DNA of 64,000 nucleotides from Nocardioides cavernae. Its GTDB lineage: Bacteria > Actinomycetota > Actinomycetes > Propionibacteriales > Nocardioidaceae. Positions 18,841 to 28,033 of this stretch are shown one piece after another. The translations under genes were made by a program, and so were the position numbers. The notes under the pieces were generated by a model. The model saw only the letters and a program-made list of their open reading frames with translations, was not told the origin of the DNA and ran no database searches. How positions within the stretch are numbered: position 1 is the stretch's first letter; every line of letters starts with the position of its first letter. The stretch covers positions 248,001-312,000 of the forward strand of contig NZ_JAFBCA010000001.1 of assembly GCF_016907475.1 (NCBI RefSeq), written 5' to 3'.

Positions 18841-19131
18841 TCAGAAGCGGTTGGCGCCCCGGGCGTCGGCTGCCTTGTACTCGGCGTTGGACGAGTCGAC
18901 ACCCTGGCTGGCCTGCTGGAGCAGGAGGGTCATCTCGGACATCGCCTGGTCCCACTTGGCCTTGGCCTGGTCGTACGCCATCTTGGCGTTACCGTTCCAG
19001 TCCGCCTTGAGGGGGTTGAGCTCGTTCTCGAGCTGGTCGAGGCGCGACTCGATGTCCTTGGCCGCCTTCATCACGTCGGCCGCACCGGCGTCGAGGGTGC
19101 CGTGCTGGACCTTGATTCCGTCGAAAGTCAT
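18841..19131 (-). CDS. WXG100 family type VII substrate (ESAT-6-like)
   Basis: At 96 residues it has the standard size. Two helices flank the W-x-G turn (ADWNGNAKMAYDQAKAKW). The C-terminal tail has Y-x-x-x-D (EYKAADA), the ESX secretion signal. It is encoded 36 bases after a second WXG100 gene, with which it should form the secreted heterodimer recognised by EccC. Confidence 0.93.
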   Translation of the reverse strand: MTFDGIKVQHGTLDAGAADVMKAAKDIESRLDQLENELNPLKADWNGNAKMAYDQAKAKWDQAMSEMTLLLQQASQGVDSSNAEYKAADARGANRF

Positions 19132-19167
19132 GTCGATCTCCTAGTTCTCGGAAGTCGGGTGCCGGCG

Positions 19168-19479
19168 TCAGCCGAGACGGCCCTGGAGGTTGGCGTGGTT
19201 GGCGGACTGCGACTCGTCGGTCGAGACGTTGTCGCGCTCCGTCTCCTGCATGGAGGCCGAGAGCTGGTCGAGGGCCTTGAGGATGGTCTCCTGCTTCTGG
19301 TCCCAGGCGATCATGAGGTTGTTGAACGCGGTGGCACCCTGGCCGCCCCATCCACCCATCATCGTCTGGATGTTGCCGGAGAGGACGCCACACTTGTTCT
19401 TGACGTCGCCGCGGGCCTGGTCGACGAAGTCGGCGCCCTTGGAGAGGGCCTTCTCTGTCTGGCCGTACATCTCGCTCAT
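19168..19479 (-). CDS. WXG100 family type VII substrate (CFP-10-like partner)
   Basis: A 103-residue helical hairpin protein with W-G-G at the turn (MMGGWGGQGATAFNNLM). The tail is short and acidic/polar (ERDNVSTDESQ) with no Y-x-x-x-D motif, so the export signal of the pair lies on the neighbour. The ATG at 19477-19479 (MSEMYGQTEKAL) follows AGGGAGAAGGATCG; the frame upstream has no start support. Confidence 0.92.
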   Translation of the reverse strand: MSEMYGQTEKALSKGADFVDQARGDVKNKCGVLSGNIQTMMGGWGGQGATAFNNLMIAWDQKQETILKALDQLSASMQETERDNVSTDESQSANHANLQGRLG

Positions 19480-19661
19480 GTCGATCCTTCTCCCTCGGCG
19501 GTCGAACCGACCGAGTGTTGTGTGTTGGTGACTCACTGGACTGGTGATCCGGTGCTCGGGGAGACGTCCCGGCCCCCCGCGCTGACGTGCATCTACCCGA
19601 CCGGTTTGGGGCTAAACATGAATCCACCGATCGACGCCGTCGCGAGCGCCTCCAGGCGTGT

Positions 19662-21029
19662 TCAGGAGGTCATTTCCCACAGGCGACGGAAGACGCCGGC
19701 CGCGACCACGGCCGACGCGAAGGCGAAGCTGCCGCACAACGACTCGGCGACCTCGGCGCGGCGCGACCACCACACCGACCGCCAGCCGCGGCCGGCGGCG
19801 ACAGCCGCGGCGAGGGCGATCACGCCCAGCCCGACGGTGACGTAGAGGAACACGTCGACGTGGCTCGCGCCGGGTCCCGCGACGAGGTGCACGGCCAGCG
19901 CCACGAGGGCGCCGAGGCCGGCCAGGCGCAGCAGGATCCGTGCGGCTGCGTGGCGGTAGGACCGGGCGGCGAGCAGCAGCGAGCAGCCCGCGAAGAAGAC
20001 CAGGCAGCGGGCGCCGATGCGGTCGAGGTCGATGGACGCGGTGTGCAGCAGCAGCGGGCTGGCGACCAGCATCGTCACCATGATCGCGGCCGCTGCGCCG
20101 GTCACGATGCGCGAGGCCCGGTGCACCAGGCGCTCCATGGCGTCGCCGGCGACCACGATGCGGCCCCGGCGCCCCTGGCGCTGGCTGTCACGGGCCGACC
20201 AGGCGGTGACGGCCAGCCGGTCGAGGTCGAGCAGCGCCTCGTCGGGGACGTCGACGGCGAGGGAGGGCGCGAAGCGCGCCGCCATCATCGAGAGGAAGAT
20301 CAGCAGCGTCCAGGCGACCCGGCCGTCCCAGCCGAGCATCGCGGGGATGGCGCAGCAGGCGAAGACCGTGAGGCCGCTGACGATCCACACGGTGCTCACC
20401 TCGTCGTCGTCGACCGACAGGGCGCGGCCGATGCCGGCGACGACGGCCGCCGCGATGCCGGCGGCACCGAGGACGGCCGGGAGCAGGTGGACGCCCGGCT
20501 CGTGGAGCGCCGCGAACGCCGCGGCGGCGGCGAACGCCGGTGCGGCGGCCGCCCGCTGCCGGGCGTGGCGGCCGATCGGCAGCACGCCGGCGATCGCGCA
20601 GGCGAGCAGCACCCCGACGGCGACGGTGCGTACGACGTCGTCGCCCGCGCGTCCGGCGTACCACGCGGCGAGGGCGGCGACCAGGGCCGCCACCCAGGCG
20701 ATCATCGCGGCGAGCGCGGGGCTCTCCGGGGCGTTCTTGGCGGCCTGGAGGAGCGTCACCCGACGCGGCCGGTGCACGCCGGTCGTCGCGACGAGCACGT
20801 CACCGGGCTGGATGCCCGCCTCGCCCAGCGGTACGGCGGCGTTGAGCCGCTCGCCGAGGGCGGTCTGCAGCAGCGGGATGCCGGGCACGTCGGCCTGCCT
20901 GGCGTACTCCCGCGCGACGTCGACGGCGGTCGCGGCGGAGGGCACGACGAGGTCGAGCACCCCGGCCGGGCCGTGGATGCTCAGCGCGATGGTCGCGCGA
21001 GCGCTGCTGGACATCGCGACGTCCGACAC
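19662..21029 (-). CDS. Second EccD-like type VII membrane protein
   Basis: About 455 residues. An N-terminal ubiquitin-like domain (RATIALSIHGPAGVLDLVVP to GDVLVATTG) leads into about ten to eleven transmembrane helices, the same architecture as eccD at 17.3-18.7 kb but little sequence similarity by eye. The GTG at 21027-21029 has GAAGGGGG five bases upstream; the frame continues to 21164 without a better start. It is divergent from eccC and lies upstream of the WXG100 genes. Either it forms a hetero-multimer with EccD or it is an accessory component; I cannot decide. Confidence 0.8.
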   Translation of the reverse strand: MSDVAMSSSARATIALSIHGPAGVLDLVVPSAATAVDVAREYARQADVPGIPLLQTALGERLNAAVPLGEAGIQPGDVLVATTGVHRPRRVTLLQAAKNAPESPALAAMIAWVAALVAALAAWYAGRAGDDVVRTVAVGVLLACAIAGVLPIGRHARQRAAAAPAFAAAAAFAALHEPGVHLLPAVLGAAGIAAAVVAGIGRALSVDDDEVSTVWIVSGLTVFACCAIPAMLGWDGRVAWTLLIFLSMMAARFAPSLAVDVPDEALLDLDRLAVTAWSARDSQRQGRRGRIVVAGDAMERLVHRASRIVTGAAAAIMVTMLVASPLLLHTASIDLDRIGARCLVFFAGCSLLLAARSYRHAAARILLRLAGLGALVALAVHLVAGPGASHVDVFLYVTVGLGVIALAAAVAAGRGWRSVWWSRRAEVAESLCGSFAFASAVVAAGVFRRLWEMTS

Positions 21030-21156
21030 CGAGTCCCCCTTCGCGTTGCCCACGGAAACAAGCACCACTCCGCTGGAGAGTAGTCGCAGGTGCGGCCCGC
21101 GTGGCAGCCCACCTATCATCAACGCGACTTCATCGGGCACGGCACTGGGGGATGCG

Positions 21157-24100
21157 TTGAGCACGACACTGCGGGGCGGTCAGAGGCTCGACGAGCCGGA
21201 GATGCCGGGTGGACAGATCGTGCTGCAGCCGCCGCCCGAGCTGCAGGAGGGCGAGGGCGCCGGCGGCGTGCTGATGAACGCCATCCCGATGCTCGGCAGC
21301 CTCGGATCCATCGTGCTCGTCGCCACGATGGGCGGCGCCAACAAGAGCCGCAGCTTCCTCGCGGCCGGCATGTTCCTGTTCGCCACCCTCGGCTTCATCA
21401 TCGTCCAGATCGACCGACAGCGTAAGCAGCGTGCGCAGCAGGTCACGGGCTCGCGCACCGAGTACCTGCGCTACCTCAGCAACATCCGCAAGGTCGCGCG
21501 CGAGGCCGCCGACCAGCAGCGGCGGGCGCTCAACTGGCACCACCCTGAGCCTTCCGCGCTGCCCTCCCTGGCTGAGGACCGCACCCGGCTTTGGGAGCAC
21601 ACCGCGTCCGACGACAACTTCCTGCACGTGCGCTACGGCCTGTGCTCGCAGCCGCTGTCGCTGGAGCTGGTCCCGCCGGAGAGCGCCCCGGTGGACCAGG
21701 TCGACCCCGCAGCGGCGTCCGCCCTGCACCGGCTCCTCGTCGTGCACCGCCTCCAGCCCAACCTGCCGGCGTCGATCGACCTGCGCGCCTTCGACCGCAT
21801 CGAGCTGTGCGGCGACGCCGAGGAGGTCCGCTCGACGGCGCGCGCGATGATCTGCTCCGCGACGGCGTTCCAGAACCCCGACCAGCTCATCGTCGCGGTG
21901 CTCAGCTCGGAGCAGAACCTCACCCACTGGGACTGGGTGAAGTGGCTGCCGCACGCGCAGAGCACCCGCGAGGCCGACGCGGTCGGACCGATGCGCCTGG
22001 TCTCGACCTCCCTCGACGACCTCGGCAGCCTGCTCCCGCCCGACCTGAGCGACCGGCCCCGCTTCGGCGCCGACGAGCGCGCCGCCACGCCGCACATCCT
22101 GCTGGTCATCGACGGCGGCCACCTGCCGCCGGGCAACCACATCGTCCCGCCCGACGGCCTGCACGGCGTCACGCTGCTCGACCTGCCGAGCCGGTGGGAC
22201 GAGCTGGAGGACTCCACCCGCCTGCGCCTCGAGTTCGCCGACGCCCCCGACGAGCTCGGCAAGCGTCCGGTGAGCGCGCTGCGGATGCGCGGCGAGCCCG
22301 TCCGGGCCCTCGCCGACCAGTGCGACATCGCCACGGCCGAGGCCTTCGCCCGGCGCATCGCCCCGCTCAAGACCGCGAGCGCCGAGTCGTCCTCGGCCGG
22401 CGGCGCCGTCGACATCACCTCGACGACCCCCGACCACATGGACCTGCTCGGGCTCGGTGACATCTTCAGCTACGACCCGGCGACCGCCTGGCGGCCGCGT
22501 CCGGCGCGCGACCGGCTGCGGGTGCCGATCGGCATCGGCGACTCCGGCGGCCTGATCCACCTCGACATCAAGGAGTCCGCCCAGCAGGGCATGGGCCCCC
22601 ACGGCCTCGTGATCGGCGCGACCGGCTCCGGAAAGTCGGAGTTCCTCCGCACGCTCGTCCTCGGCCTGGTCATGACGCACTCGTCCGAGCAGCTCAACCT
22701 CGTGCTCGTCGACTTCAAGGGTGGTGCGACCTTCGCCGGCATGGCCGACATGCCGCACGTCTCGGCCGTCATCACCAACCTCGCCAACGAGCTCACCCTC
22801 GTCGACCGCATGCAGGACGCCCTTTCCGGCGAGATGACCCGGCGCCAGGAGCTGCTCCGCGACGCCGGCAACTACGCGTCGGTCCGCGACTACGAGAAGG
22901 CCCGCGCCAACGGCGAGCCGCTCGAGCCGATGCCGTCGCTGTTCATCGTCGTCGACGAGTTCTCCGAGATGCTCTCGGCCAAGCCGGAGTTCATCGACCT
23001 CTTCGTCGCCATCGGTCGCCTCGGCCGCTCGCTCGGCCTCCACCTGCTGCTCGCGTCGCAGCGGCTCGAGGAAGGTCGGCTGCGCGGCCTGGAGTCCCAC
23101 CTGTCATACCGCGTCGGCCTCCGCACGTTCTCGGCCGGCGAGTCCCGGGCCGTCCTCGGCGTGCCGGACGCCTACGAGCTGCCCGCCGTCCCGGGCCTGG
23201 GCTACCTCAAGCCCGACCAGTCCACGCTGCTGCGCTTCAAGGCGGCGTACGTCTCGGGGCCGCCGTCGAGCCGCGCCCGCGTCACCCGCGACGAGGGCGG
23301 CGCGATCCGCGGCATCCTGCCCTTCACGATCTCCGAGGTGCAGGCCCTCGAACCGACCGAGGAGGTCACCGAGGTCGCGACGCCGCAGCCCCACCAGGGC
23401 GAGCAGCCCTCGCTGCTCGACACCGCCGTCACGCGCATGGTCGGCAAGGGCCCGGCGGCGCACCAGGTCTGGCTCCCGCCGCTCGACGTGCCCGACACTC
23501 TCGACGAGCTCATGCCCGACCTGGTCGAGAGCCCCGACCTCGGCCTGACGTCGCCGCAGTGGCGCAACGTGCCGGGCCTGGTCATCCCGCTCGGCACCGT
23601 CGACCGGCCGCGCGAGCAGCGCCGCGACACGATGACGCTCAACCTCACGGGCGCGGCCGGCCACGTCGCCGTTGTCGGCGGACCGCGCTCGGGCAAGAGC
23701 ACGATGCTGCGCAGCATCGTCACGAGCATGGCGCTGGTGACGACGCCGATGGAGTCGCAGTTCTTCGTCCTCGACTTCGGCGGCGGCACGTTCGCGCCGC
23801 TGGCCCGCCTCCCCCACGTCAGCGGTGTCGCGACCCGCTCGGAGCCCGACGTCGTACGTCGTGTCATGGCCGAGGTCGAGGGCATCGTCGACCGGCGCGA
23901 GGCCTACTTCCGCGAGAACGGCATCGACTCGATCGAGACCTACCGCTTGCGTCGTACGCAGGGCCGCGTCGACGACGGGTGGGGCGACGTCTTCCTCGTC
24001 ATCGACGGCTGGAGCACGCTGCGTGCCGAGTTCGACGACCTCGAGATGGAGATCCAGCAGCTCGCCGCGCGCGGCCTGACCTTCGGCCTCCACATCGTCA

Positions 24101-25152
24101 CCGCCTCGACCCGGTGGGCCGACTACCGCGCCGCGATGCGCGACGTCTTCGGCTCCAAGCTCGAGCTGCGGCTCGGTGACCCGCTCGACTCCGAGGTCGA
24201 CCGCAAGGTCGCCGCGCTCGTCCCGGTCGGCCGCCCCGGCCGCGGTCTCGTGCCGTCCAAGCTGCACTTCCTCGGTGCGCTGCCGCGCATCGACGGCGAC
24301 GGCAGCGCCGACACCCTCGGCGACGGCGTCGACCACCTCATCGACCGGATGGCCGCGGCCTGGACGGGCCCGCAGGGTCCCAAGCTGCGCCTGCTGCCCG
24401 AGAAGGTCACGCTCGAGGCGGTCCGCGAGGACGCCGTGCGGCGGCAGCTGCCGCAGAAGCAGATCCTGCTCGGCATCAACGAGAAGGAGCTCGCACCGGT
24501 CGGCCTCGACGTCGACGCCGAGCCGCACATGCTGATCTTCGGCGACGGCCAGTCGGGCAAGAGCGCTCTGCTGCGGGCGTACGTCCACGAGATCATGCGC
24601 ACCCGCACGCCCAAGGAGGCGCAGATCGTCCTCGTCGACTACCGGCGGTCGCTGCTCGGCGAGGTGCCCGACGAGTACCTCCTCAACTACCTGACCTCGG
24701 CGACCCAGGCGACGCCGACGCTCAAGGACATCGCGAGCTACCTCGAGGGCCGCATCCCCGGCCCCGACGTGACGCCCGACCAGCTGCGCAGCCGGTCGTG
24801 GTGGACGGGGGCCGAGGTGTTCGTGGTGGTCGACGACTACGACCTCGTGGCGACCGCCCAGTCCTCACCCGTCTCGGCGCTCCAGCCGCTGATGGCGCAG
24901 GCGCGCGACGTCGGCCTGCACGTCGTCGTGGCACGTCGTACGGGTGGTGCCTCCCGCGCGCTCTACGAGCCGGTCATCCAGTCGTTGCGCGACCTCGCGA
25001 TGCCCGGCGTGATGCTGTCGGGTCCTCGCGACGAGGGCGTCCTGATCGGCAACCTCCGCCCGCAGCCCGCCCCGGAGGGCCGCGCCCGCGTCGTCACCCG
25101 CGACGGCGGCACCCAGACCGCGCAGCTGGCCTGGCTCGACCCGACCATGTGA
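21157..25152 (+). CDS. eccC: Type VII secretion FtsK/SpoIIIE-type ATPase EccC
   Basis: About 1331 residues, the usual length of a fused EccC. The N-terminus (PEMPGGQIVLQPPPELQE) and two transmembrane helices (residues ~45-90) precede the DUF region. Three ATPase domains follow, with Walker A motifs GATGSGKS (~residue 488), GGPRSGKS (~842) and GDGQSGKS (~1129). Walker B strands are LVLVDFKGG, FFVLDFGGG and IVLVDYRRS. The start is TTG at 21157, behind CTGGGGGATGCG. EccC recognises the WXG100 export signal and powers secretion. It is divergent from the second eccD-like gene; TATCAT at 21114-21119 is a possible -10 box. Confidence 0.96.
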   Translation: MSTTLRGGQRLDEPEMPGGQIVLQPPPELQEGEGAGGVLMNAIPMLGSLGSIVLVATMGGANKSRSFLAAGMFLFATLGFIIVQIDRQRKQRAQQVTGSRTEYLRYLSNIRKVAREAADQQRRALNWHHPEPSALPSLAEDRTRLWEHTASDDNFLHVRYGLCSQPLSLELVPPESAPVDQVDPAAASALHRLLVVHRLQPNLPASIDLRAFDRIELCGDAEEVRSTARAMICSATAFQNPDQLIVAVLSSEQNLTHWDWVKWLPHAQSTREADAVGPMRLVSTSLDDLGSLLPPDLSDRPRFGADERAATPHILLVIDGGHLPPGNHIVPPDGLHGVTLLDLPSRWDELEDSTRLRLEFADAPDELGKRPVSALRMRGEPVRALADQCDIATAEAFARRIAPLKTASAESSSAGGAVDITSTTPDHMDLLGLGDIFSYDPATAWRPRPARDRLRVPIGIGDSGGLIHLDIKESAQQGMGPHGLVIGATGSGKSEFLRTLVLGLVMTHSSEQLNLVLVDFKGGATFAGMADMPHVSAVITNLANELTLVDRMQDALSGEMTRRQELLRDAGNYASVRDYEKARANGEPLEPMPSLFIVVDEFSEMLSAKPEFIDLFVAIGRLGRSLGLHLLLASQRLEEGRLRGLESHLSYRVGLRTFSAGESRAVLGVPDAYELPAVPGLGYLKPDQSTLLRFKAAYVSGPPSSRARVTRDEGGAIRGILPFTISEVQALEPTEEVTEVATPQPHQGEQPSLLDTAVTRMVGKGPAAHQVWLPPLDVPDTLDELMPDLVESPDLGLTSPQWRNVPGLVIPLGTVDRPREQRRDTMTLNLTGAAGHVAVVGGPRSGKSTMLRSIVTSMALVTTPMESQFFVLDFGGGTFAPLARLPHVSGVATRSEPDVVRRVMAEVEGIVDRREAYFRENGIDSIETYRLRRTQGRVDDGWGDVFLVIDGWSTLRAEFDDLEMEIQQLAARGLTFGLHIVTASTRWADYRAAMRDVFGSKLELRLGDPLDSEVDRKVAALVPVGRPGRGLVPSKLHFLGALPRIDGDGSADTLGDGVDHLIDRMAAAWTGPQGPKLRLLPEKVTLEAVREDAVRRQLPQKQILLGINEKELAPVGLDVDAEPHMLIFGDGQSGKSALLRAYVHEIMRTRTPKEAQIVLVDYRRSLLGEVPDEYLLNYLTSATQATPTLKDIASYLEGRIPGPDVTPDQLRSRSWWTGAEVFVVVDDYDLVATAQSSPVSALQPLMAQARDVGLHVVVARRTGGASRALYEPVIQSLRDLAMPGVMLSGPRDEGVLIGNLRPQPAPEGRARVVTRDGGTQTAQLAWLDPTM

Positions 25153-25166
25153 GTCCTTGTTCTGGG

Positions 25167-25214
25167 CGGTGTGTGAGGAGGATTCGAGCGTCCCGGAAAC
25201 CCCCTCGCACACCG
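25167..25214 (+). terminator. Hairpin downstream of eccC
   Basis: CGGTGTGTGAGG at 25167-25178 pairs with CCTCGCACACCG at 25203-25214 with one G-T pair, 14 bases after the eccC stop. Confidence 0.6.
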
Positions 25215-25281
25215 GCCGGGCGGGACTGTGCACCCGGGTTTCCCACTTCGCGCACCAGATCTCGGGTGCCAAGCGGGAGAC

Positions 25282-25299
25282 TCCCCGGATATCCGGGGA
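25282..25299. terminator. 18-bp palindrome between convergent genes
   Basis: TCCCCGGATATCCGGGGA is a perfect palindrome between eccC and the HerA-like gene, just past the end of the latter. It could be the minus-strand terminator or a protein-binding site; without a loop it is a poor hairpin unless the centre opens. Confidence 0.4.
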
Positions 25300-25311
25300 C
25301 TCCGGAACAGG

Positions 25312-26976
25312 TCAGCGCCGGCCGCTCTTGAACATCCCGCGGGCGATCTCGCGGGCGGCGGTGCTCATGAAGTCCTTGAACGCCCGTGACTTCACGACGC
25401 TCTCCACCATGCCGTCCTCCTCCTCCGGCGCCCGCTCGGCCTTCTTGGTCACGCGCTCGTTCTTCTGCTCGCGCGCCATCTCCTTGACGCGGGCGTCCTC
25501 CGCGGCCTTGCGGGCGCCCTCCTCGAGCTTCTTGGCGAGCAGCTCGCGGGCGGACTCGCGGTCGATCGCCTCGGCGTACTTCGCGGTGAGCGGCGAGGCC
25601 TTGACCGCCGCCTCCATCTCGGGGGTGGGGGCGGGGTCCATGAGCGACTCGGGGGCCCGCAGCCGGGTCCACGCGACGGGGGTCGGCGCACCGCGCTCGT
25701 TCATCACCGTCACCACCGCCTCGCCGATCCCGAGCGACGTGATGACCGCGCCGAGGTCGTCGTACGCGCTGTTGGGATAGGTGTTGACCGTCGCCTTGAG
25801 AGCCTTGGCGTCGTTGGGCGTGTGGGCGCGGAGCTGGTGCTGGATCCGCGAGCCGAGCTGGCCGAGCACGTCGTCGGGGACGTCGGTGGGCGACTGCGTC
25901 ACGAAGAAGACGCCCACGCCCTTGGACCGGATGAGCCGCACGGTCTGGGCGATCTGGTCGAGGAAGGCGTCGGAGGCGTCGTTGAAGAGCAGGTGCGCCT
26001 CGTCGAAGAAGAAGACCAGCTTGGGCTTGTCGAGGTCGCCCTCCTCCGGCAGGTCGTGGAACAGGTCGGCGAGCAGCCACATCAGGAACGTCGAGAAGAG
26101 CGCGGGCCGGTCCTGGAGGTTGGGCAGCTCGAGCAGGCTGACGATGCCGCGTCCGTCCTCGGCGGTGCGCAGGAACTCCTTGGTCTCGAACTCCGGCTCG
26201 CCGAAGAACACGTCGGCGCCCTGGGCCTCGAAGGCGACCAGCTCGCGCAGGATCACGCCGGCGGTCTGGGGCGAGAGGCCGCCGATCGTCTTCAGCTCGG
26301 CCTTCCCGGCCGCGTCGCCGGTGAGGTACTGCAGGACCGCGCGCAGGTCGGCGAGGTCGAGCAGCGGCAGGCCCTGCTTGTCGCAGTAGTAGAAGACCAG
26401 GCCCAGCGAGGACTCCTGCGTCTCGTTCAGGCCGAGCACCTTGGCGAGCAGGGTGGGACCGAACGCACTCATCGTCACGCGGACGGGTACGCCGACGCCC
26501 TGGCCGCCGATCGCGTAGAACTCCGTCGGGAAGCCGGTCGCCGTCCAGTCCTGGCCGACGCTGGCGGTGCGCGCGGTCAGCTTGTCGCTGGGCTCCCCCG
26601 GCACGCTGATGCCGGACAGGTCGCCCTTGATGTCGGCGGCGAAGACCGGCACGCCGTTCGCGCTGAGCTGCTCGGCGAGCAGCTGCAGGGTCTTCGTCTT
26701 GCCCGTACCGGTGGCGCCCGCGACGAGGCCGTGGCGGTTGAGCATCCCCAGCGGGATGCGGATGCGTACGTCGCTGAGGGCGTCGGCATCCAGCATCAGC
26801 CCACCGAGCTCGAGCGCGTCGCCCTCGAACCGGTAGCCGGGTGCGACGGCCTCCGAGATGGGGTCCGAGATCGGGTCCGGGACGGGGTCCGGGACCGGGC
26901 CGGACACGGGTGCGCTCGCGGTGGTCTCCTCGGCGGATGCGGACGGGGTGGGCTCGGCCTCGGGCGTCTCGCTCAT
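25312..26976 (-). CDS. HerA-like DUF853 ATPase
   Basis: A 554-residue protein. The first ~45 residues are low complexity, with PVPDPVPDPISDPIS repeats. The HerA/FtsK-like ATPase core follows: Walker A GATGTGKT, LSGIS switch region, Walker B LVFFFDEAH, sensor VFFVTQSPTDVP. The C-terminal region is highly charged and coiled-coil-like (ARELLAKKLEEGARKAAEDARVK). Family members are called bipolar DNA helicase HerA-like or DUF853; the bacterial role is not settled. It converges on eccC, and no nuclease partner (NurA) is adjacent. Confidence 0.88.
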   Translation of the reverse strand: MSETPEAEPTPSASAEETTASAPVSGPVPDPVPDPISDPISEAVAPGYRFEGDALELGGLMLDADALSDVRIRIPLGMLNRHGLVAGATGTGKTKTLQLLAEQLSANGVPVFAADIKGDLSGISVPGEPSDKLTARTASVGQDWTATGFPTEFYAIGGQGVGVPVRVTMSAFGPTLLAKVLGLNETQESSLGLVFYYCDKQGLPLLDLADLRAVLQYLTGDAAGKAELKTIGGLSPQTAGVILRELVAFEAQGADVFFGEPEFETKEFLRTAEDGRGIVSLLELPNLQDRPALFSTFLMWLLADLFHDLPEEGDLDKPKLVFFFDEAHLLFNDASDAFLDQIAQTVRLIRSKGVGVFFVTQSPTDVPDDVLGQLGSRIQHQLRAHTPNDAKALKATVNTYPNSAYDDLGAVITSLGIGEAVVTVMNERGAPTPVAWTRLRAPESLMDPAPTPEMEAAVKASPLTAKYAEAIDRESARELLAKKLEEGARKAAEDARVKEMAREQKNERVTKKAERAPEEEDGMVESVVKSRAFKDFMSTAAREIARGMFKSGRR

Positions 26977-27134
26977 GTCGCGAGCCTAGCCGGGCGCAAC
27001 GGGGTCGCTCCCGGCGTGACGAGCGAGGTCGAGTGCCCCCGCGACCGAGGGACGAGGTCGTGACGGGCCGTACCGAGAACCGCGAGCCCGGTCGCGGGTG
27101 GAGACGAGGACGAGGCCCGTGAGGGGGCGACGTT

Positions 27135-27446
27135 ATGATCCCCGGCGTGATCTTCAAGCGGGTGGGCGACGGCCGGCCCTACCCCGACCACGGGCTCGAC
27201 TCGCGCGGCTGGGCTGACCTGCCCCCGCGCCAGGTGCGCCTCGACGAGCTGGTGACCACCAAGGACACCCTGCGGCTCGACACGCTCCTCGACGAGGACT
27301 CGACGTTCTACGGCGACCTGTTCGCCCACGTCGTGCTGTGGAAGGGCGACCTCTACCTCGAGGACGGCCTGCACCGCGCCCTCCGCGCCGCGCTCCAGCA
27401 GCGCAGCGTGCTGCACGCCCGCGTCCACCAGGCAGCTGACCAATGA
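27135..27446 (+). CDS. Small conserved actinobacterial protein (often labelled VapB-like)
   Basis: A 103-residue protein with GRPYPDHG, PPRQVRLDELVTTK and a C-terminal LYLEDGLHRALRAALQQRSVLHARV. As I recall, this family is widespread in actinobacteria, sits next to LytR_C genes and is sometimes annotated as a VapB-family antitoxin. I see no DNA-binding motif and no VapC toxin beside it, so that label should be treated with caution. The ATG at 27135 has GAGGGGG eight bases upstream; GTG at 27147 is the alternative family-like start. Confidence 0.72.
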   Translation: MIPGVIFKRVGDGRPYPDHGLDSRGWADLPPRQVRLDELVTTKDTLRLDTLLDEDSTFYGDLFAHVVLWKGDLYLEDGLHRALRAALQQRSVLHARVHQAADQ

Positions 27447-27448
27447 TC

Positions 27449-27507
27449 ACCCCACGGCGTTCTTCTCCGCCGCTCCGCTCCCCCGAACAACGCCGCGGGG
27501 GCCCCGA
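27449..27507 (+). repeat. Intercistronic hairpin repeat, copy 1
   Basis: It fills the gap between the stop of the 103-residue protein gene and the ATG of the LytR_C gene. It begins ACCCCACGGCGTTCTTC and ends ACGCCGCGGGGGCCCCGA. CCCC-A-CGGCGTT pairs with AACGCCG-C-GGGG, so the element can fold on itself. A close relative is at 31149-31214. Confidence 0.65.
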
Positions 27508-28011
27508 ATGACGGGTGCGGCACGGTCGGCGCTCACGCTGGCCGTCCTCGCTGCGCTGGTGCTGGCCGCCGCGGTGTGGGGATGGGCCGCGTTCACCGAG
27601 CCCTTGCCCGAGGAGGAGCCGGTCGCGATCTGTGAGGACACGACGCTGCCCGCCGGGTCGGAGGTACGCCGCGACCAGGTCGTGGTGAGCATCTTCAACG
27701 GCAGCAAGCGCAGCGGCCTCGCCGGGGCCACCAGCGCCCAGCTCACCGAGCGCGGCTTCGTCGAGGGCACCGTCGGCGACTCCCCGCTGCCCGCGGCCAC
27801 CACCCAGATCTGGTCCTCCGACCCGACCAACCCGGCAGTCGTGCTCGTCCAGAAGCAGTTCAAGAGGGCCCAGGTCGTCGAGGGTGACGCGCTCGGCCCC
27901 GGCGTCGTCGTCGTCGTCGGCGAGAAGTTCCAGTCGCTGAAGAAGAAGCAGGTCGAGTCCGTGGTCGCCGAGGCCGACGCGACCTGGTGCAGGGCCACCG
28001 GCTCGGAGTGA
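27508..28011 (+). CDS. LytR C-terminal (LytR_C) domain protein
   Basis: A 167-residue membrane-anchored protein. One N-terminal transmembrane helix (LTLAVLAALVLAAAVWGWA) is followed by an extracellular LytR_C domain with VVVSIFNGSKRSGLAGATSAQL and the late GVVVVVGEKF strand. LytR_C domains are found with LCP cell-wall glycopolymer ligases, but no LCP domain is present here, so it is a stand-alone accessory domain. It is probably co-transcribed with the preceding small gene. Confidence 0.85.
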   Translation: MTGAARSALTLAVLAALVLAAAVWGWAAFTEPLPEEEPVAICEDTTLPAGSEVRRDQVVVSIFNGSKRSGLAGATSAQLTERGFVEGTVGDSPLPAATTQIWSSDPTNPAVVLVQKQFKRAQVVEGDALGPGVVVVVGEKFQSLKKKQVESVVAEADATWCRATGSE

Positions 28012-28033
28012 CTGTCGGGCCGGCTGGTCCGGC

